Shown here piece after piece: positions 14,850 to 28,049 of a stretch of DNA of 64,000 nucleotides (position 1 is its first letter; every line of letters begins with the position of its first letter). The notes beneath the pieces are model-generated. The model was not told the DNA's origin. It worked only from the letters and a program-made list of their open reading frames with translations, and searched no databases. Source of the DNA: Puffinus mauretanicus (Eukaryota; Chordata; Aves; Procellariiformes; Procellariidae); NCBI GenBank assembly GCA_023333565.1, contig JAJKFH010003627.1:9033501-9097500 (forward strand), given 5' to 3'. A program made the translations under genes and the position numbers.

Positions 14850-15936
14850 CTTGAGGAGAGCAGAATTCAGCCCATTCGAGGACCTGCTTCAGAGAATCCA
14901 TAGGATATGGACCTGGAGAGAAGACAGGTGCAGGAGAGTTGGTTGATTCTGAAGGATGACCTCCTCCAAGCTCAAGAATCATCCAGCCCAATGTGCAGGA
15001 AATCAAGCAAAGGCACCAGGAGACCTACATGGATGAACAAGGAGCTTCCGACAAAACTTAAACATAAAAAGAATGCATACAAGACATGGGAGCAGGGTCA
15101 GGTGAGCTAGGACAAATAGACACCGCCCTAGTGTGCAAAGACAGGCTTAGGAAGGTCAAAGCCTGGCTGGAGTTGAAAATGGTGAGGGACATGAAGGGCA
15201 ACAAGAAACACTTCTACAGGTAATTTAGCAGCCAAAGGAAGACTAGGGAAAATGTGGGCCTCCTGACAAAACACATGGAAAAGGCCTGGAGAAATAGGCA
15301 GACAGATCTCATGAAGTTCAGCAAAGGGAAATGCAAAGTCCTGCTCCTGGGGAGAATAACCCTATGCCGTAGGGTGAGTGCCAACCTACTGGAAAACAGC
15401 TTTGCAGAGAAGGACCTGGGAGTCCTGGTGGAGCAGCTGACCCGAGCCAGCAACGTGCCCTTGCGGCAAAGGTGGCCAACAGCATCCCGGGCTGCATGGG
15501 GCAGAGGGCTGCCAGCGGGGCGAGGAGGGGATCCTTCCCCTTGGCTCAGCACTGGGGAGGCGCTGCTGGAGGGCTGGGTCCACTGCTGGGCTCCCCACTA
15601 CAAGAGAGACATGGACATATTGGAGCAAGTCCAGCGAACTAAGATGATTAAAGGATTGGAGCATCTGCCACACGAGAGGCTGAGAGAGCTGGGATTGTTT
15701 AGCCTTGAGCAGAGAAGGCTCAAGAGGATCTTAGTAATGTAACCTGATGGGAAGGAATAAAGGCGGCAGAGATGGACTCTTCTCAGACGTGCCCAGTGAA
15801 AGGACAAGAGGCAATGGGAACAAACTGAAAAGCAGGAAATTCTATTTAAACATAAGAAAAAAACCAATTGTACTATGAGAGCGAAAAAGATCTCCAGAGG
15901 TGCCTTCTAGTGTCAACTATTTTGCGATTCTGTGAA
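14850..15936 (+). mobile_element. CR1 LINE, 5'-truncated and internally deleted
   Basis: Plus-strand frames match the CR1 non-LTR retrotransposon ORF2 protein. Around 15,020-15,110 the frame reads PTWMNKELPTKLKHKKNAYK, the linker region ahead of reverse transcriptase. From 15,311 on, it reads MKFSKGKCKVLLLGR, then AEKDLGVLVE, YKRDMDILEQVQRTKMIKGL and LRELGLFSLEQRRL, the C-terminal part. The intervening palm region with its catalytic aspartates is absent. The junction lies near 15,285-15,300. The copy ends with the usual CR1 3' signature GCGATTCTGTGA at about 15,925-15,936. It has scattered stops and is dead. It sits antisense within ST3GAL3 intron 2. Confidence 0.9.
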
Positions 15937-18563
15937 ACACCTTTGTTCTAAATCAGCATTGCTCTCAGGGTTTTAGTGCAAGTACTTTTCCTCACGTTAG
16001 ACTGACTCAGAACGAATTAAACGCAGAGGAGTCAACTGCAAAAAAGACAAACCTTCCAGTCTGCTGGTAATGCTATGCCAGGCAAGAAGTCTTAACAATG
16101 TGTTTCAAAGTGGGAACTGAATTTATCCCGAGTTGAGCACAGGATAAATCTAATAACTATAAGGTTAGGGTTCACTTACAAAGAATTTCCTTCCCAGGAT
16201 AATGAAATGTATTGTTACGGCTACTATTTGAGTCCAGGAGTGAAAATCCAAGAATGATCCTGTTGAGGTCATGACTATTACCCATAATAAACTGTTCTTT
16301 ACTACTGGCTCTCACAAGAGGAGCAGCCACCTAAATACAACAGTGTGCAAATTGGAATGTTCTGGCCAGGAACTACCCAAGTTAGCTCGCAGGATCCAGG
16401 CAGTTTCTCTGCAGTTGTTCAATATACCCAACGTGACTGAAGTGTTCTGCACTGACAACTTCCCCCATCAAATTTCACTCATCACAAGATTTCAAGCAGA
16501 TGGATTATTAATGCCCCACATTCTGCTGGTGAAAATTTAAACAGTGATGCCACAGAATGCACAGCTGCACAACGCAGCCCCAAACAGCCCCTGAAACCAT
16601 TCCCCCACGTCCCTTCCTTTGAGCCATCGCAGGAACTCCCCTGGTTGAAAGGTCGAACTGGCAAAACACCTTTCCCTTTTGGTCTTCTAGTGTTTTAGAG
16701 TAGGCTGGCATTGTCTGACACACAATCGGTCGAGCAGAAAAAGCTGGCTCAAGGTAAGCAGTAGAAACAAGGGTTAGGGTTGAAGCTCAGAGAACATGAG
16801 TGATGTTTCAAAACATGTTTATAACCAGTGCTAGCAGTGTTTCCTGTAGCCCAAGCCCAAAAGAACATCAATACCTTTCTATCCACTCCTCCTCCATCTT
16901 AGCTCAACGCCTACCAGACATCTCTCTTCTGTTTTCTGCTCCCAACTGATTCCATCGCTAAAAGCTACTCTACCATCCCAGAAACATGCAGAAGAATGAA
17001 GACAGATTGGGGCAACAGTTATCGGGGGCCTATGAATAAATTTCTTTCAAGCTTGTCTACATAAGGTCTTCTCCGAACGAAATCACGCTGTAGTACCAGT
17101 AAAATTATCCATGTGGACAAACCATCATGAAAGGTAGACTCAGCAGCTGAAGGATTTGGGGCTTCAATGAGCTTGCTACTATTTCTACTATATCTTGTAC
17201 CTACAAGGAGTCTTTTCTGACATTATGGCTTAAATCAGTTTGCCAAGTGGAAACTTTACTCGCAGTAAAAGTAGTACTTTTTGCCAGCACAATATCAAAT
17301 AAACCCATATTAGAATTTCCAACAGCATAAGCACAATTAGAATACAGCAGTGACCAAATTGAAGGTGTCTCACTCCCATCAGGATTACCAATTCCAACCC
17401 CAAATTAATACCAACCTCAAGGTGTACTAACACAGTACTTTGGCAGCAAAGCAAAATTAAGGAAATTTTCACACCCTGCGTGGCCCAGCACACCGCTGCA
17501 ACCCCCCACTGCACCGCTGTGCCCAGACAACTGCTCAGAGGGTGGGGGAGGTTGTAAAAAGGACCACTGAAAAAGTATGGGACAAAAACCAACCAAAAAT
17601 ACTCCTTAAAAATGCTACTACGCAGTTACTTACAGCAGATTTGCCACCAAAATCAACATACCATGTAACTATACCCTCAGAAACTTAGATTTGGAAAGCT
17701 CAGGTCCTTTCCACAGAACTGAAATGATCTCTGGCAAAGCAGTAACATTCCTTAAAAGCAAGTCTTAAATAACTGCACACCTGTCAACACTCAAATAAAA
17801 CACAACTCTGTGGTGAACAGCAGCCAGAGACTATGTAAGAATGTGGTAAATAAAACAGAGGAGAAGAGATTATTGTAAGGCTGTCCAACAAAAGAGATGG
17901 AATAATTGCAACTTTGTCCCCAAACCATTACTGTTCTTTTTTTATACTTTATCTCCAGAAGAAAGCTGTCCAGCATAATCAATGCCTCAATCTAGAACGA
18001 AGGAACAGTCTTTCCACAACACTGAGGGAAAAACAAGCTATATCAGAAGACACATCTTTGAAGCACTTTTTGTGACAGCAAAAATAATGAGAAAACATTC
18101 ATACTTAATTAGGGGATTGTCCACAAAACTACTTAGTAAATCCACAAATGGATGGGATGAAGATGAGGCGGCGACCCAAAGATGACTACATGTAATAACA
18201 TGTCAACAGTTCCAGTGACCAATATATTAGGAGTAAAAAAAAAAAATAAATCCCAGCTCCCTGTGAAAAAACTCATTTTTCATCTTACACCAACAGCACC
18301 CTCTACTGTTAGAAAGCAGCATAGCATAAGATGAAGCCCAGCCCTGACCATCAGGAACATCTGATGCATCAAGAACACCTACCTAACTTTATTCATTAAC
18401 TACCTAGTTTCCTGAAGAGATGTCCCAAGTTTGTTGGTTTCTTCCCACTACAGAGCCAGATTTGGGGTTGGTTACGATGTTAATCTATTTCTTTTCCCAA
18501 GACCTTTTTCTGTGATTGGAAAACGACAAGACAGTTTTAGCCTTAAAAATAATTTTAAAATTT

Positions 18564-18579
18564 AAAAAAAAAAAAAAAA
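18564..18579. repeat. poly-A run (16 nt)
   Basis: Sixteen A residues preceded by AT-rich sequence (AATTTTAAAATTT). It is a simple homopolymer in ST3GAL3 intron 2. Confidence 0.9.
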
Positions 18580-21500
18580 TTTGAAGACTATCCTCTGAGG
18601 AAGACCAGAGCCAGTCAACACCACAGTAATATTTTCTGGATCATTTCTGTAAAGCAAAAGTGGCTTTTAGATTTTAAAAATCAGCACATCATCCATTAGC
18701 CACACATCATAGAGAAATCCATATATTCTATCAGAAGGTTCTTCAAAAAGCAACTTGAAGGCTACATCCCATCTGCAAATGGCCCCAGGGATAAAAACAC
18801 AGGCAGACTCCTCTACTTCTGATATCCTATGACCACCCACGATCCCCATGCTGGAAGAAGGACCATCACATTGCAGATTCAGCACAGCAAGAGCAGAAAC
18901 AGGGAGGTGAGGCAGAGAGTCCCTTAGCTTCTCCTTGGTATGAAGTTTCCAGATGCATTCACAGAGGGTCTGGAAGGTGAAGCTTCAGCACAAGCCATGA
19001 ACTTCAGGAAACATCGCCTTCACAGTGTCTAGCTGATGACCTTTATCAGCAGAGAAATTCAGAAACCAGGTGTACATACTGTTCTTCTCACATCACGTGG
19101 AAAGCAAGGGGAGGGAGAATAAGCACAGACTGTATGAGCACTATAGGGCTAAAAATGCTCCTAAGCTTGATTTGAAGCACAGGCATATTCATCACAGAAT
19201 GCCTATGTGAACAAGCATCAAGGAAGAAAACACACACAAGAGCAAGGAATGCTCTAACTAGATTATGTGATTAAGATTACTGTCCCAAAATTGTACTGTG
19301 AATGAATACACTGAAGTATGATCTAGAACTACAGACTACCTGTCTTCAGAAAAAAAAAAAAATAAAATAGAAAAGAACCCTACACTGCCTGATCTAGAAA
19401 GCGTATGAGGGCAGGGATACACATGTCTACAGAAAATGTCTACAGAGCTTGAAACTGAAAGCAAGCCAACAAAACATGTTGTCCATAATGATGCTGCCAA
19501 CAAGACACTTCCACCCAGTTCAGTATCTTTTTCTGAAGAGATGGGAGACAACAGTCAATTGCCTTTGACCAAAGGACTCAACTTTTAAGCTTCAAAGATG
19601 GTTTCATGTCTTTTCATCAGAACAGACTCAGAACCACATATACATTTTATACATTTTATACAACAGCAACAAGACATCCAAGTATACAGCAAGTATACAA
19701 ATATTTGAATCTTGGCAAGGGAACACAGTACTTCCAAGCAGACATAATGGTGTTATAATGAGTTATAGTGAACAGCAAGCTGATCTGAATCAGCACCACG
19801 ATACTGAAACCCCAATGCCTTTGCACTGAAAAGCATGAACTGGAGCGTAACTGCAAGACACATTTTTCTACTCCACTCATACAGATAGAGCCTCCAAAGA
19901 AATATATTCTGGAGTACCACACTCCAAGAAACATATGCACAAGTTGTAGAGTCTTTAGAAGTAAGAATGATCAAATTCCAAAAAATTTTCTCCACTAGAA
20001 AGATTAAAAATCCCAAAACCGAAGAAAAGAAGACGGAAAGAAGCCTATCAACTAACCTAAAATACATAAACACATGTTGGGGGCGGGGAAGAAGATGAGG
20101 ATCCGAAAAGCTTGCAATTGACTTGATTGTGGCCAAAGTGATTTAGAGTAGACAACAGGAAAAATCTCTCTACAGGGAATAATAATTAATCACTGGGATA
20201 GATTGTCCAAGTTTCCATCGTTAGATTTTATGGAGTACTTCTGACATATGTTGGCATAAAATGATGTTAAAAATATTGTTTCTAAAGGCCCGGAGAAAGA
20301 CGTTCTGCAGTTCTTTCCAAAGCTATTTTCTACAATTTCCTATGAAGGAAAACACTGTGAGTGGCCATTGTTAAAAAAATACAGCTTCTAAAATGAGGAG
20401 CAATATTTAAGATGAGATAACCAAGAAAATAAACCAAGATAACCAAGAAATTAAGTATATTAATCTACACTAAAAAAAACATAGTACAATCAGTTTACAA
20501 ATTAAATATTTACTCAAGTATCTTAGAAAGTAACTAAACAGTTATACAACAGCAAAGGAAACTGCCTTGCAGCTCCAGCTCACTCCCAGTTGTTTTTTAA
20601 TGCCAGTGAGGTAGCTGGGCTAAACAACAGAGCACCAGGAGTATCAAAATGCAAGATAATGGCACTGAGATACATAACATAAATATGAAAATAAGTGAAA
20701 TTTTAGCAGTTAAAAATAAATACAAGGGTTTTTTTTAAAACTTAAATACGTATTTTGGAACTTAATAGCATCCCTTCCTTACCTACAGATTGACTGTTCA
20801 GGACTGCTATTCTCACATCTTTCTTCTATTAGTGCTTTTAAAAAAAACCCAACATTTAAAAATTAAGTTTCACCCATTTTTAACATCAGGACAGCAATAA
20901 GGAGGCTTCTGCCTTATGGCAGAAGACATGTTATTTTTCAATACAGCCCAAGTCCCAAGATGGTTACAATCACAGCAATATAACTTCTTTCTTAGTATAA
21001 TTGCTCAGCATTCATTTAGAAATTTGAGACACTTTCAAGCCTGTCCTTTAAGAGAAGCCAAAAGCATTTGCCTTGATGGAGAAACAACATAGGGGAAAAG
21101 AGAAATTAAAAATCATTAACTTGGATTTGCTCCTATCTTCAAGATAAAACTTCTAATATACAAGTACCTCAACGTGTTTATAATCCTGTCTAAGAGTACA
21201 GCATCCAACATGCAATTGCAGGAGATTTATACCCCACGTAATAGCATATAACCACATTTCCCCAAACATTTTATGGGACCAGACAGAAATTCCAGAGATG
21301 AGGCTTCACACTGTACAGGATGTAGTAAGGGAACCACCCAGCAATCAATGCAAAATGAAGCCTTCTGGAAACATTCATCCCAATAGCTCCCACTGGACAT
21401 GGACAAAGGAAATGCCACAAATAATGTTTTTGAATTAAAATGTTTTCTAAAGTGTACACTGGCACATGCTAGGAGGAACTGATAAAAGTTATTTTAAGAG

Positions 21501-22675
21501 AAAATAGCTTCGAAGAGGACTATACTCACTTCTCAACTCTTACTGAAAGAAAAGAGATTATGGTATTTGTCATTGATTATTAGCTTGCATGCTCTAGAAA
21601 TCTCACCTTTGAAGGACAACCAAGTAGAGCTGCTATGAAAAAGAGACAACCACTACTGTTGGTGTAGTCACTACAGACAGAAAGACAGACAATTGCGTGC
21701 AATGGTTAAAAGGAGTCAAAAGGTAGATGAATCGGCAACATACTAGACTATGGTCATCACCAGCACACATTTTATTGCACAACTAAGGGAATACTTCACG
21801 TGTTCCTATACCACAGAAAGTTTTGAATCAATGAAGCAATTCATGGGAAACATTTAAACAGCTTAGTGTAGATGCCTGACTAAAAAAAAAAAATAAACCT
21901 CAAAAATAGTTTGGCAAATAACATCTGTGCTATACCGGAAACTGCAGAAGTAGAAGGAGTTGAAGAAAGAAGTCCAGAAAGTTGAAACATGACAGAATAA
22001 GCAATACAAATGCTCAAAAGGATTAGAAAAACCAAACACAAGCACACAAGGGAGAGACTAAGGGCACTACTCCTTTTGGATGCAATACATTGCAGTCACC
22101 CAACTCCCCTTGAAACTGGTTGCAAACCCAAATTTGTAGTCACTTCAGTGAAGATCAAACACTCCAAATATCTCCACATTTTTAGTCACCACCCAGACAT
22201 GCCTATCATTAACAGCTGGCAGCAGCAGCAGTAGTTCAAATGCAGCAGTGTTCGCACCCAATCCAGCTATTTTCAGCAGCACTGTCTTCTCCAGAGGGAA
22301 CCAATTACCACATACATGGCCTCCCTTGCAACCATCACCTTTACACCAGTCCTTGACACCTGATTACACAGCAGTCTGTAACAGCCATCCTCTTCCAAAT
22401 AGTTCTTTGTTATGCTGAACTTACTAAATAGCTGCGTGTCAAGTACTCAGAGCCTAAATTAGTAGTATTGTACAAACAGTCACTGCCTTTCCTCACTGAC
22501 TTTCTCATCTCTTGAGCTCTGGAATTTCAAGAGAGAGCTCTGATTATCTTGGAATACCCCACTCCCCACACTGCCTTCAGGACTTCACTTTCTACCTACA
22601 ATTACATTTACAGAAAAAAAAAAATAGGCAGATGGAAAACATACTCAATGCCCATATCATCCTGTGAGTTTTTCA

Positions 22676-22800
22676 GGGGAAGGAAATGACAATGGCCACA
22701 AGTTACAGATTAGGAGGTTCGGACTGGACATTAGGAAAAATTTCTCTACTAGAGCACCACAGAACAGGTTGCCTAGAGAGGGTGTCTGTTGCCTGAAGTC
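22676..22800 (+). mobile_element. CR1 LINE 3' fragment (old)
   Basis: This short piece resembles the region encoding the end of CR1 ORF2. It contains GACAATGGCCACAAGTTACAG, GGACTGGACATTAGGAAAAA and CAGAACAGGTTGCCTAGAGAGG, which correspond to the conserved CR1 stretches 'ATGGCCACAAGCTGCAG', 'GGCTGGACATTAGGAAGAA' and 'GAACAGGCTGCCCAGGGAGG'. The 3' tail is missing. It lies about 460 bp upstream of a second CR1 fragment in the same orientation and is probably a separate insertion, because the two overlap in consensus position. Confidence 0.75.
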
Positions 22801-23114
22801 TGTTTTTCTACTCATCCCTCTGTTCTATACTCCCTTAACATTGACTACTTTTGGACTGAGCCTCTTGAGAAGCAAAAGGCCTTTGGGGTAGCAACAGCAT
22901 TACCTATATTGTTATTGTATATTCAATACATTCAATATCTTACATTCAATGTTAAGTGTCCCTTCATTGATCTGGCATTTCTTCAGCAAGCTCCAATACA
23001 GGTACCATGCACCTCCAGTGCAACAAATGCACAATAAAGAGGTGTTTGAAACAGAAGGTGAAACACCAGAAAGTATATGGAACAATTTAACTGACATGAA
23101 GCAGTAAAAAAGTT

Positions 23115-23130
23115 GGGGGGGGGGAGGGGG
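23115..23130 (+). repeat. G-rich homopolymer run
   Basis: Ten G residues, one A, then five G residues on the plus strand. It lies between two CR1 fragments in ST3GAL3 intron 2. A run this long could form a G-quadruplex but is equally likely to be plain slippage-prone sequence. Confidence 0.9.
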
Positions 23131-23258
23131 CAGAAAACAAAACACAAAACACCCAAACCACAAATCCCTCCAAATGATAATGAGCCCTCTGTCTTAATGC
23201 ATCTGGTCTCTAGGGAGGGCTACAGACAAACAAGGGATTGTGCAGGTGATCAAATACT

Positions 23259-23690
23259 AGGGCACTAATACAAGACCTATGAGGAGAGACTGAGGGACCA
23301 AGGCTTGTTTAGCCTGCAGAAGACAAAGCTTTGGGGAGACAAAAGGGCAGCCCTCCAGCACCTGCAGGAAGATCACCAAGAAAACAGAGTCTGGTTCCTG
23401 AAGTGTCGCATGGTGGGACGAGGAGTGGCAGTAGGCATAAGCTGAAACACGAGAGGTTTGGACTGGATGTAAAGAAAAGTCCGTTCACCATGAAGACAGT
23501 GAAGCATTGGAAAAGGTTGTACAGAGAGGTTGTGCAGTCTCCATTCTCAGAGGTTTTCAGAACCTGACTGGATAAAGACCTGACTGGATAAAGACCTGGT
23601 CTCACGCAATAACTGATGCTGCTTTGACCAGGAAGTTGGATTAGAGACCTCCTTACGTTCCTCCCAACTAGTGTTATTCTGTAATTCTGC
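23259..23690 (+). mobile_element. CR1 LINE 3' end with tail
   Basis: A 3'-terminal CR1 copy. It starts with the ACCTATGAGGAGAGACTGAGG stretch, continues through a recognisable ORF2 end (KHERFGLDVKKSPFTMKTVK, then HWKRLYREVVQSPFSEVFRT), and finishes with the 3' UTR, in which 'ggaagttggattagagacctc' is still readable, and an ATTCTGTAATTCTG tail at about 23,674-23,690. It contains a perfect 16-bp tandem duplication at 23,563-23,594. The copy is 5'-truncated and non-functional. Confidence 0.9.
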
Positions 23691-24880
23691 AAAGTCTTGC
23701 TCTGTTCTTAAAAACACTGAAAATTTTTGAAAGATATTTTAAACCAGAAAGAATTGGACAGTAAGAGGCACATTAAGACTAATAAATGTAGGTGTATTTT
23801 CCTCTAGATTTCTATATTTGGACACATAATACAAGATGAAAACTGGTTTTTTTCCCCACTTTTTACATGTTACATGTGTGTGCACACAAATGTGAGAGTA
23901 TACTGCAGTTACATTTAGTAAAAGAGCTCTTTTTACTACTAAGCCTACAATGATAATGGCTAGATGGACCCAGAAAAAAATATATGAATATAAATTCAGA
24001 TGAGAAAGAAGCAAAAAGGATTTGTTTTAAACAACAGAATAAAGATAGAGACAGAGATTCTGCTCCAGAAAAACACTGCCTTCTTAATTTGCTACAAAAG
24101 CAAATCAGGAAGGGATTGATTGATTGGTCACTCCAAATTAACCTTAATTTACTTCTCAGAATCAACCCAAGCCAGAAGACTGAGTATTATTAAGCTTTTC
24201 TGAGTTTCGAAACAATGATATAAGAAAGTAACAGAGAAGAGACCAGCATCAACCACAGACTAATTCTGCATATTTCCCAAGCCTAATTCCAAATTTAACC
24301 CTGCTTTGCTAGAATAAATCTACTTTCATCTTCAAGCTGATCTCGTATCGATAGTTACCGCATGTGAACCTAACAAGTACAAAGATTAGTTGTTTTCAAA
24401 GAAATAATGTGAAATGTGCACTTAATCTTTTAGGTGCTTACAACATAGGAAACATTTGGAAAAGCGTAGCAATTTGAAATAGGTTTCCTAGAAGGGTAGA
24501 TTTGGAACCTAAAATCATCAGATGTCAATACGCAGGAATTCCTCTGTCGAGAGCATCCACTACGTGATTAGGGCAAAAATTCACAGGAAAGGAATATGCC
24601 TCTATTCAATCACATCTGAGGCATCCTTAAAAGAAACCCTTCAATCAGAATATATTTTTTTCCTAGTAAGTCCACATAAAGAAGTTTAATACCTTGAAGT
24701 AAGATTCATTCCCCTTCCAAATCTGGCTTTCTAAAATCTTGGTTAGTCAGACATTCTTAGTTTTTCCAACCTCTATATAGATATTAAATTCTGAACCCAA
24801 ATAAATTCTTAGACTCTCATTGTAATTTCTACCCAGAGTTAAACATTCACTACACTATCTTCTTAATCACTTTTAAAAAA

Positions 24881-24900
24881 CAAACAAACAAACAAACAAA
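24881..24900. repeat. (CAAA)5 microsatellite
   Basis: Five perfect CAAA units preceded by an A-rich stretch, inside ST3GAL3 intron 2. Confidence 0.9.
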
Positions 24901-27900
24901 ACACTTTGCCATTCACTTAGGGCAATTTTACCAAATGTTTCTAGAAAAACTAAATAATTTTCCCATCTTCTTAGCTCATTTGTGTTTTAACTAGGCTTTA
25001 GGGGTGCTTTTTCACACAACACCATTAGTTTGGGAAGCTCAATACCATAGGTTTGAAAAGTAGTCAGGCAAGTTTATGTCAGAAAATCTTAGCAGGCACT
25101 ATTACATGAAAAGACAATACATCTATCTCAGGAAATCAAAGGTCACGCATTGCAGGAAGACAGGAAAGTGGGATGGTGGAAACAACAGTAAATGCTAACC
25201 CCAGTGACAGTTTTCCAAGACACCACGCTTCTTGGACCTCTGGTCTGACCAGACACAGCCGTTCTTACATGAGACTGTTACCAGTGACAGAGGGGCAGAA
25301 CTTACGCATACAGATTTTGCCATGAAACATGAGAGAGATATACAACAGATGTGCTTCTTAACACCAACCTGTCTCCCCGAAATTTTATTTTGCTTCTCTC
25401 TTTAAAGTACGTGAAATTAACAGCAGTAGTTGTTTTAAAAATTATAAACATCATCACTTGGCAGAGGACTTCAGCATTTTTTGGTCTTCAGTTCCCATAT
25501 AAATTCTACCTGGTGAAAAGCAATTCAAATTATCAAATGTGTCTTTCATTCTTTATTCTCCTTCTCTGCTTCAACATCTGCAAGAAGGACCTCAGGATTA
25601 GAAGCATCCAGATTTTCACTACAGCACCAATCCATGAGATAAGATTACATAGTTACAACTTTTCTTCTTTCTCCTCAACTAGCAAAAGTCCTTTAAATAA
25701 AATGAGTTGTTATGTAAATAATTGAAGTAACAAAGCCTAGTTTCCTAAGAATTTTTAGATTTGTCTAGATTTTCTTCCCTCTGCAATAACACAAGCACGG
25801 TACTCAAAACCTTATATCCCTGTGTAATGTCTCCCACTCTCTCCAGGTTCTTTGGGCGCATGCATAATTTCAGCTGAATATAAAAAGAAATTCTAGCTAT
25901 TAGGATAAGGCACTAAAAGATCTTCTGAATAGAAGCGTCAAGAGGCAAAACCAGAAACTTGTCACAAGATGGAACTTGATCAGATCATGAAAATAGCTAC
26001 TGGCAACAGTAGTGGACTTAATATGAATAGCAAGGTTCCTCCAAATTAAGTTACTCTAAAACCAAATGACTCTATAGAAGGTTTTTTTGATGTAGTATTT
26101 ACTAAAGTTCACCCAGGGAATGGCAGCTGCCACTTTGTAACTGCAAAGGAAAGAAGAATGCTGTGCTTTTTGGTTTGTTTTGCGTTTTTGTTTGTAGGTT
26201 GTTTTTTTTTTAAATAATATTTATTCAACTTGCAATGGGTTTTGACATGGCAGGGGAGTGCTGGTGAGGGGGTGAAGCAGAAGACATCTGCTGCCCTCAC
26301 GTGGTACCTGCAATAACTGCACGCTTCAACAAGCCACAGCCTTTCCAGCTTGATCCTTCACCTGCGTGGCTGCAGGAGTATTTTAGCAAAAATACTGGTT
26401 TAAGCATGTCAGTCTGCCTGGTCTGGATTAAAAAATAACATTTCCTAAAGAGCTGGAGGGAGAGGGAAGAGAAGGCCTCTGTATTTTCACAGTGTATCAG
26501 TTTCCTGGTCCAACTCACTATACCAGTAAGTTTTCCAGCACATCTGAATGCAAGCCAGAGGAGCAGAAGCTGCTCAGCCATGGGCTCAGCAGAAACTTTC
26601 CCAGTACAGCAAGTCCAGAATTTATTTCACATTACCTACCCTATCATGTTATTTAGTCTTTACAAAGATTAATGCATTTAACAAAAAAAAATTAGGTCAG
26701 AGAACCAAGCAAAAAACTTAATTCCTCCAAAAAAAAAAATATCACAGCATCTCATGCAACTTTCAGTTCTTCAAGCATGAGACACAATATGGCTTTTAAA
26801 AAAAAATCGTTGCTTATAGAAACAGACAAGCATAAAAGAAGAAAAAAGGAATTGCTCACACAGGAAGAGATAATAGGGATACCATAGCAGACAGTTCCAG
26901 GTACATTATATAGAGCTCTCGGGGAGAAAGATTTGACAGTAAATATCACACGTCTACTAAACACTTCCACACAAGTGTGAACGACTCTTCAAATCCAGCG
27001 AGTCCACAACACAAGCAGCAAAGCTGACTGCGGAGTAAATTATCTTATAGGTTTTGCCTGGCTCTTCCAGACAAACAATGGAAAAATTAAAAATTAATCC
27101 TACAGATATGTCTTCTTTTTTTTTTTTTTAAATAAACAGGTCCTTGAAGAAAGAACCCATCACAACATTAGTTAACACCATGAACAGGGACAAGGATAAG
27201 AAAAGCTACTTATAGGGTAATCCCATTCCTGCAAAGGCACAAACAAATACATGACTGCTGAGCAAGGTATACTTAGACTAGTGCAGCATTATGTCAAAAC
27301 CAGCAATTAATACACACCAGCCAACAGGCTTTTTTTCAACCTTTTGGCTACACTGTTAAGTCTTAAATAAAATCAAAGTAGCCCTAATTTCCTGAAATTA
27401 CACTAAAGTCTGCAGAAAAATTTCTTAACTTAGTTCTTTTTTATGCTACAATTATAAAGTTTGCTAGAAATAAGTGAACTTCCCAATACCAAGTTTTTTG
27501 TTCTTCACCTAATGATTCCTCTCACTCCTCAATTGCCATTTTCTGAAGCCGTACTTACAGTTAATCACAAGAAGGAATTCTGCATCTGCATCAAAGTTGT
27601 ATCAGAAAAGCAGCAAATCACTAGACAACAGCAGATTTCTCTAGTCCTTCATCCATCCATCCTTTGAAGCAGGAAGTGTAATTTGCATAGAAGAGTACAT
27701 GATATAAAGAGCACTTAGTCCTAGTTTATGAGCTATTTTTAATTCTTCTTAAAAAAAGGAAAGTTGTAGTAACTACATCAGGAAACTTAAAGCATTCAAA
27801 AGACACGAAACACCAGCCTAAAGGTAGTTCCTTCATAAAACAGCATGGTCTCTATTCATAGAAGCACAAACTATTTCTCAAATAATACAATATGCTGTAA

Positions 27901-28009
27901 TTATAAAACTAACTTTGTGGGAAACAAAATATGCAGCAAGCAGAAGTAATATATTACTATACAGTACTGAAGCTTTCATATTTTTGTAATGCAAATAAGG
28001 CCTATTTTT

Positions 28010-28049
28010 CAATGTGCAAACTTATATTTCAGTGTGCAAACTTGTATTT
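28010..28049. repeat. 20-bp tandem duplication
   Basis: Two adjacent 20-bp copies reading CARTGTGCAAACTTRTATTT, which differ at only two positions. It is a local intronic duplication with no visible function. Confidence 0.85.

Noticed and set aside
16162..16783. GGTTAGGGTT words at about 16,164 and 16,773, considered as interstitial telomere repeats
   Set aside because: Each is under two TTAGGG units, within chance expectation.
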